Positions 59,474 through 64,000 of a stretch of 64,000 bases of DNA are shown piece after piece (the first letter of the stretch is position 1; the number at the start of each line of letters is the position of its first letter). The notes under the pieces are model-generated. The model saw nothing but the letters and a program-made list of their open reading frames with translations. It was not told where the DNA came from and did not search any database. The position numbers and the translations under genes were made by a program. This DNA is from Butyricimonas faecalis (GTDB taxonomy: Bacteria > Bacteroidota > Bacteroidia > Bacteroidales > Marinifilaceae): contig NZ_CP032819.1 of assembly GCF_003991565.1 (NCBI RefSeq), positions 1,364,001-1,428,000 on the forward strand, in the 5' to 3' direction.

Positions 59474-59504
59474 AAAAGCCGGACCAAATTTGTCCGGCTT
59501 TTTT
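59474..59504 (+). terminator. Intrinsic terminator after the metalloprotease gene
   Basis: Perfect 11-base stem AAAAGCCGGAC/GTCCGGCTTTT, 7-base loop, six T in all. Confidence 0.9.
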
Positions 59505-59607
59505 ATTGGACTTCTCATTTATTAATTCTAATTTCGTTGCGACATATTAAAGAAATTTTTCTGTTATAGAAATAAAAATATTAACAACACTAAAACAATA
59601 AAGAATT

Positions 59608-61218
59608 ATGGCAGAATTCAAGTATCAAGAACCATTTCCAATTCAAAAAGACAGTACTGAATATCGCTTACTGACAAAAGACTACGTGAAAACCATTGAA
59701 GTGGAAGGACGCAAAATATTGAAAATTCAAAAAGAAGGGCTTGAATTACTTGCCCGTGAAGCCTATACAGATGTTTCTTTTTACCTACGCGCCTCACACT
59801 TGCAAAAATTGGCCAATATACTAAAAGATCCCGAAGCCAGTGATAATGACAAATTCGTAGCGCATACCATGTTGATGAACCAAGTGGTTGCCGCTGCAGG
59901 AGAACTCCCCACTTGTCAAGACACGGGTACCGCTATCGCAATCGGCAAGAAAGGAGAAAACGTGTGGACCGATGGTAATGATGCGGAAGCCATCAGCAAG
60001 GGAGTCTTCGAAACTTACCGAGATCATAACCTACGTTATTCCCAAGTAGTTCCCTACACCATGTTCGACGAGAAAAACAGTGGTACAAACCTACCGGCTC
60101 AAATCGACCTATATGCCACTCAAGGGAATAAATACGAGTTCCTCTTCATCACCAAAGGCGGTGGCTCTGCAAACAAGACATTCTTGTACCAACAAACCAA
60201 AGCCCTGTTGACCGAGGAAGCACTGACCAAATTCATCAAGGACAAAGTGAAAGACTTGGGGACATCAGCCTGTCCTCCCTACCATTTGGCAGTAGTTATA
60301 GGTGGGACCTCTGCCGAGGCCTGTCTGACAACCGTGAAAAAAGCTTCCGCGGGATATTACGACAATCTTCCGACCGAAGGAAATGATGGCGGTCAGGCAT
60401 TCCGCGATCTGGAATGGGAATCCAAAATTCAGAAAATCTGCCAAGACATGGGCATTGGGGCCCAATTCGGTGGTAAATACTGGGTACACGACGTGCGTGT
60501 CATCCGTATGCCTCGTCATGCGGCATCCTGCCCCGTGGGTATCGGTGTAAGTTGTAGTGCAGACCGGAACATCAAAGCTAAAATCACGGAAGACGGTATC
60601 TTCTTGGAACAATTGGAAAAGAACCCGGCTCGTTTCTTACCGGCAGAGAACCCCGCATTAGCACCTGCCGTGAACATCGATCTCGACCAACCGATGGAAG
60701 AAGTATTGAAAGAACTAAGAAAATATCCGGTTAAAACCCGTCTGAACTTATCCGGGACACTTATCGTTGCTCGCGATATCGCACACGCCCGCATCAAAGC
60801 CATGCTAGATGAAGGCAAACCCATGCCGGAATACTTTAAGAATCATCCGATTTACTATGCTGGACCTGCTAAAACCCCGAAAGGAATGGCTTCCGGAAGT
60901 TTCGGACCTACCACGGCAGGACGCATGGACCCCTACGTTGATCTATTCCAAGACCATGGCGGTTCAATGATCATGGTTGCCAAAGGAAACCGTTCACAAG
61001 CCGTTACAGACGCTTGTAAAAAACACGGTGGATTCTACCTGGGATCAATCGGTGGACCGGCAGCCATCTTGGCTAAGGAAAGCATCAAATCAGTAGAAAT
61101 CGTTGCCTTTGAAGAATTGGGAATGGAAGCAATCCGGAAAATACGGGTAGAAAACTTCCCCGCGTTCATCATCGTGGATGACAAGGGAAATGACTTCTTT
61201 GCCGAATGGGCACACTAA
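59608..61218 (+). CDS. fumA: Fumarate hydratase, class I
   Basis: A 536-residue single-chain (alpha plus beta fused) class I fumarase. Alpha part: [20 protein letters not shown] (Cys likely binding the 4Fe-4S cluster), [14 protein letters not shown] and the [19 protein letters not shown] segment. Second cluster cysteines are in [17 protein letters not shown]. Beta part (about 365-530): [20 protein letters not shown] and [20 protein letters not shown]. It interconverts fumarate and malate, in Bacteroidales mainly in the reductive branch to succinate/propionate; oxygen-sensitive, in keeping with an anaerobe. Confidence 0.95.
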   Translation: MAEFKYQEPFPIQKDSTEYRLLTKDYVKTIEVEGRKILKIQKEGLELLAREAYTDVSFYLRASHLQKLANILKDPEASDNDKFVAHTMLMNQVVAAAGELPTCQDTGTAIAIGKKGENVWTDGNDAEAISKGVFETYRDHNLRYSQVVPYTMFDEKNSGTNLPAQIDLYATQGNKYEFLFITKGGGSANKTFLYQQTKALLTEEALTKFIKDKVKDLGTSACPPYHLAVVIGGTSAEACLTTVKKASAGYYDNLPTEGNDGGQAFRDLEWESKIQKICQDMGIGAQFGGKYWVHDVRVIRMPRHAASCPVGIGVSCSADRNIKAKITEDGIFLEQLEKNPARFLPAENPALAPAVNIDLDQPMEEVLKELRKYPVKTRLNLSGTLIVARDIAHARIKAMLDEGKPMPEYFKNHPIYYAGPAKTPKGMASGSFGPTTAGRMDPYVDLFQDHGGSMIMVAKGNRSQAVTDACKKHGGFYLGSIGGPAAILAKESIKSVEIVAFEELGMEAIRKIRVENFPAFIIVDDKGNDFFAEWAH

Positions 61219-61219
61219 T

Positions 61220-61257
61220 AAAAATAGAGGCGAATCCTGAGATTCGCCTCTATTTTT
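61220..61257. terminator. Intrinsic terminator after fumarase
   Basis: Perfect 17-base inverted repeat with a 4-base loop (CTGA); A5 on the left and T5 on the right make it usable from both directions, serving rubredoxin as well. Confidence 0.9.
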
Positions 61258-61271
61258 AGCTTTCAACTTTC

Positions 61272-61436
61272 TCACTCTTCTACCGGTTCGAAATCCTCTT
61301 TACCAACACCACAAAGCGGACAAACCCAATCTTCCGGAATATCCTCAAATGCAGTTCCAGGTGCGATTCCACCATCTGGATCACCAACTGCCGGATCGTA
61401 GATATAACTACATACTGTGCAAATGTACTTTTTCAT
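61272..61436 (-). CDS. Rubredoxin
   Basis: A 54-residue protein: [20 protein letters not shown], then [20 protein letters not shown] and an acidic end. The two CxxCG/S-like pairs (Cys6, Cys9 in CTVCS and Cys39, Cys42 in CPLCG) bind one iron. The ATG is at 61434-61436 on the minus strand. An electron carrier, typically for peroxide or oxygen detoxification in anaerobes. It converges on fumarase with a shared terminator. Confidence 0.95.
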   Translation of the reverse strand: MKKYICTVCSYIYDPAVGDPDGGIAPGTAFEDIPEDWVCPLCGVGKEDFEPVEE

Positions 61437-61714
61437 AGTCTTCATTATTTAAAGTTATCAACAAAAAAAATAAACTCACTATACATCACATGAATTTTTT
61501 CAATAAATTTAAGTATTTATACGGGGCATCACGAAAATGGTTATCAAAAAATTCCCGACTGGAAATCATGTCTTCTTATTTTTAGGTTTCAATACTATCA
61601 TGTATTAAACCCCGTACCACGTTGTTATAAATACTAAAACAAAGGTATATTTTATTTTGATAAAAAACCTTTTTCTCGCCAAATCGTTATATCCGGAGAG
61701 AAACAACAAAAAAT

Positions 61715-62707
61715 ATGAAAATTGGTTCTTTATATGCCTTACTATCAGTCATAACATGGTCAATAATCAGTGTCATCACCCGTTTTTGCTTGTTAAACTA
61801 CGAGGCCAACATTCTCGTGTTCGCCTCCATGCAAATTTTTGCCGGGGGAGTCGCGCTATTACTTATCCGGAAACCCGTAACCGTGGAAGGCTGGAAAGCA
61901 GGCATCGGTTATTCATGGTTATACACTCTGCTACAAATATTCCGGAATTTCTTTCTGGCAGCGGTTTATCTATATATCTCCAGTACCGAAACCAGTCTGT
62001 TAATCAACGTTGAAGTCGTTATAACGGCAATATTGGCCTACATCTTTTTCAAGAGAAAACCTCACAGCAGTGACATCGCGGGAATGCTCGTGATCACAAT
62101 TGGTATTATCCTATTCATTCGGACCCTCCCGGAAACCATGCAACTACGAGTCTCCATTCTCATTTTCCTCGCCGTCCTAGCAAGCTGTACTCGAGCCGTC
62201 GTTGTCGAGAAAACCACGATTGCCAGTCCCAACACCTCCGTACGCCAAAAATGTGGAATCTCCGGATTCACCATGTTCTGGGGTGGAATATCAGCAATAC
62301 TGTTTCTAATCCTAATTGCCCTTGTGGAACACTATTTCGCCAAAGAACTTATGGCTGTTCCATTTTCAATGCTCTACCTGCCTAAACTCTCGGCAATATT
62401 CCATCCAATGACGATTATAGCCGCCTGCGTGACAGGCTTTTTACTCACCTCACTCTCCACCTATTTATACTACGCCACCCTACAAACAGCAACGGCAGAA
62501 ATCTTCATGACCTTCCGGGCATTTCAACCCATGTTAACTTTCGGTTTGGAGGCATGGATCGCAGTCTACTCCATTGACCTACGCCCCGATTTGGACACGA
62601 GAGATTACATCCTAGCCTGCATCATTATCCTAGGTTCCCTACTAATTTTAATCATGCCACCCAAACGAGTAGAAGAAAATCGTTCAAAACAATACATGAC
62701 AGACTAA
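61715..62707 (+). CDS. EamA/DMT-superfamily membrane transporter
   Basis: A 330-residue protein with about ten membrane segments in two five-helix halves. Segment 1 is SLYALLSVITWSIISVITRF and segment 3 region SWLYTLLQIFRNFFLAAVYL. The EamA-like YISSTETSLLINVEVVITAI follows, then a corresponding second half ending LACIIILGSLLILIM. It carries the ETS/LL-N-E-V motif area of drug/metabolite exporters. The substrate cannot be read. Monocistronic; no partner genes. Confidence 0.8.
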   Translation: MKIGSLYALLSVITWSIISVITRFCLLNYEANILVFASMQIFAGGVALLLIRKPVTVEGWKAGIGYSWLYTLLQIFRNFFLAAVYLYISSTETSLLINVEVVITAILAYIFFKRKPHSSDIAGMLVITIGIILFIRTLPETMQLRVSILIFLAVLASCTRAVVVEKTTIASPNTSVRQKCGISGFTMFWGGISAILFLILIALVEHYFAKELMAVPFSMLYLPKLSAIFHPMTIIAACVTGFLLTSLSTYLYYATLQTATAEIFMTFRAFQPMLTFGLEAWIAVYSIDLRPDLDTRDYILACIIILGSLLILIMPPKRVEENRSKQYMTD

Positions 62708-62757
62708 ATAATTGAAAATAAAAAACTTCTCCACTCAATGTAACAATGGAGCGCATC

Positions 62758-62778
62758 CTCCCCCTTTCCAAGGGGGAG
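62758..62778. repeat. CCCCT-type intergenic hairpin
   Basis: Perfect stem CTCCCCCTT/AAGGGGGAG with a TCC loop, then AGAGGGGGTT. Same class as the elements at 54004-54150; no T-run. Confidence 0.7.
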
Positions 62779-62839
62779 CTAGAGGGGGTTCAATCTAAAA
62801 TCCCAAATCAACAAGCCCCGCACGACTGGAATCTAAAAC

Positions 62840-63739
62840 CTAAGGAATAACACTTGAAAGAAATCGTTTGATTTCATCTTTTTGATCAGGATGAAACCAA
62901 TGAATATCGGGATCATTACGATACCAGGTAAGTTGCTTTTTAGCATATCGGCGAGTATTTCGCTTTATGAGCCGGATGGCTTCCTCTCGATCAAACTTAC
63001 CCTCAAAATAATCAAACCACTCTTTATACCCGACCGTATTCAAGGCATTCAAATGCCGCAAAGGAAAAAGTTCGCGGGCTTCCTCCTCCATCCCGGCATC
63101 CACCATTTGATCCACCCGACGATTGATCCGGTCGAATAACTCTTCCCTTTCCCGGTTCAACCCGATCTTCACGATGTTAAACTCCCGCTCCTTCACGCTT
63201 CCGGTCAAAAAAGAAGAATAAGGCTTTCCGGTCATCAGACAAACCTCCAACGCGTGCATAATCCGTTTGGCATTCTTTAAGTCAACCGTGGTATAGGACA
63301 CTGGATCCAATTTTTTCAACAACAACCGCAACGCCTCGATTCCATCCCGTTCAAACATCTCCTTCACGGAAAAACGAACTTCCTCGTCAATCGTAGGCAT
63401 TTCATCAATTCCCTTACACACGGCATCAATATACATCATGGAACCACCCGCCATGATCACCACCTTCTTCGTCTTTAACAACTCCCGTATCTTCCCGAGA
63501 GCCTGTTGCTCAAATTCCCAACAGTTAAAATAATTCTGTACAGACTCCGTTTGTATAAAAAAATGAGGAACTGCCTCCAGTTGCTCTCGTTCCGGCACGG
63601 CAGTTCCTATATACATTTCCTTGTAAATCTGTCGGGAATCACATGAAATAATCGACGTCCCATACATCTTGGCCAACTCAATACTCAAATCTGTTTTCCC
63701 CACTCCTGTCGGCCCAAGCAATACGATTAACGTCCCCAT
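62840..63739 (-). CDS. miaA: tRNA dimethylallyltransferase
   Basis: Start chosen at MGTLIVLLGPTGVGKTDL (63739); the 21 codons upstream are translated AT-rich repeat sequence (TTTAGATTTTAGA). A 299-residue protein, usual MiaA size. P-loop GPTGVGKT, SCDSRQIYKEMYIGTAVPE, GGSMMYIDAVCKGIDEMP and the C-terminal TRRYAKKQLTWYRNDPDIHW are all typical. It adds an isopentenyl group to A37 of tRNAs reading UNN codons. Confidence 0.95.
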   Translation of the reverse strand: MGTLIVLLGPTGVGKTDLSIELAKMYGTSIISCDSRQIYKEMYIGTAVPEREQLEAVPHFFIQTESVQNYFNCWEFEQQALGKIRELLKTKKVVIMAGGSMMYIDAVCKGIDEMPTIDEEVRFSVKEMFERDGIEALRLLLKKLDPVSYTTVDLKNAKRIMHALEVCLMTGKPYSSFLTGSVKEREFNIVKIGLNREREELFDRINRRVDQMVDAGMEEEARELFPLRHLNALNTVGYKEWFDYFEGKFDREEAIRLIKRNTRRYAKKQLTWYRNDPDIHWFHPDQKDEIKRFLSSVIP

Positions 63740-63833
63740 ATTAATTTTAGATTTAATGATTTTAGATTTTAAATTGAAAAAATAAGCCTTGTGCGGCCGC
63801 AATCTAAAATTTAAAACCTAAAATCTAAAATTA

Positions 63834-64000
63834 TTAAAGTCTATCTATATAATCATCCAAACTCTCGTAACGCTCGTCACGATAGTAATCGTCATCACCA
63901 CCCCGGTCCTGACGATCCTCGTCGTCATAATCTCCATTGCCGAACTCTTCCATGAAACTATCATCGTAATCGCCCTCGTACTCCTCTTCCGGCTTGTCAA
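63834..64000 (-). CDS. C-terminal end of an acidic protein (partial)
   Basis: The minus-strand frame ends at a TAA (63834-63836) and is open to the window edge. The visible 54 residues are almost entirely Asp/Glu/Tyr/Gly/Arg (EGDYDDSFMEEFGNGDYDDE), ending YESLDDYIDRL. Low-complexity acidic tails of this kind do not identify a family. It lies upstream of miaA, separated by an AT-rich repeat (AATCTAAAA words). Confidence 0.6.
   Translation of the reverse strand, partial: DKPEEEYEGDYDDSFMEEFGNGDYDDEDRQDRGGDDDYYRDERYESLDDYIDRL

Noticed and set aside
63740..63802. 21-codon extension of miaA
   Set aside because: It translates an AT-rich intergenic repeat (TTTAGATTTTAGA) that also occurs elsewhere; MiaA proteins normally begin just before the P-loop.

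Overview
The window is a Bacteroidales genome segment. Roughly the first 53 kb belongs to a large integrative conjugative element (ICE) of the CTnDOT type, and the last 10 kb is host chromosome. The assignment rests on a complete Bacteroidetes-type tra operon, a MobA/MobB/MobC mobilisation module, RteC and AraC-type regulators, a DUF3945/topoisomerase/DUF1896/giant-methylase block, and several promoters of the Bacteroidetes pattern (TAnnTTTG). The chromosomal genes (cinA, an M48 protease, a large zinc metalloprotease, class I fumarase, rubredoxin, an EamA exporter, miaA) suit an anaerobic gut Bacteroidales. Odoribacteraceae is only a guess. The left ICE end lies outside the window. The right end falls somewhere between about 53.1 and 54.0 kb.

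Layout. 0-6.2 kb: tail of a RhuM-like gene, a pair of small helix-turn-helix genes, and an accessory operon with PcfK- and PcfJ-like proteins whose intergenic gaps carry a repeated GC-rich hairpin. 6.5-20.5 kb: leftward transfer operon (traA at the right to traQ at the left), ending in a DUF4116-repeat protein. 20.5-24.9 kb: a 700-base gap with candidate oriT structures, then rightward mobA-mobB-mobC. 25.0-26.7 kb: small membrane proteins and a lipoprotein, probably immunity-type. 26.7-38.2 kb: an AT-rich, leftward array of 15 single-gene cassettes headed by a tyrosine recombinase. 38.5-49.0 kb: DUF3945 protein, topoisomerase III, DUF1896 and a 2040-residue methylase/helicase. 49.1-53.1 kb: DUF1016 nuclease, two Xis2c/Xis2d-like helix-turn-helix genes, RteC and an AraC regulator. 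53.1-54.2 kb: non-coding border with an orphan promoter and leader. 54.2-64.0 kb: chromosome.

The outstanding feature is the 26.7-37.1 kb array. Each cassette has one gene, and each gene is followed by a roughly 47-50 base imperfect palindrome that starts TAACAAG and ends CATTA in the sense of the genes. Several products look like polymorphic-toxin immunity proteins: Imm11/DUF1629-like, a macro domain, ankyrin plus SUFU, a duplicated Imm22 unit, DUF1877 and DUF6630-like. The arms of the palindromes change in sequence but still pair, and most carry one unpaired base at the same place, as integron attC sites do. A shortened 32-base copy sits directly beside the recombinase gene. The arrangement matches the recombinase-associated acquired interbacterial defence (rAID) clusters known from Bacteroidales. 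Here it is cargo of an ICE, so a package of immunity genes against rivals' toxins could spread by conjugation and be reshuffled by its own recombinase.

Other points: the ICE regulatory region keeps rteC but shows no rteA, rteB or tetQ; a 15-16 base motif recurs in front of four ICE genes; and no ICE integrase is visible, since the only tyrosine recombinase belongs to the cassette array. All family assignments come from reading the sequence; no database search was run.
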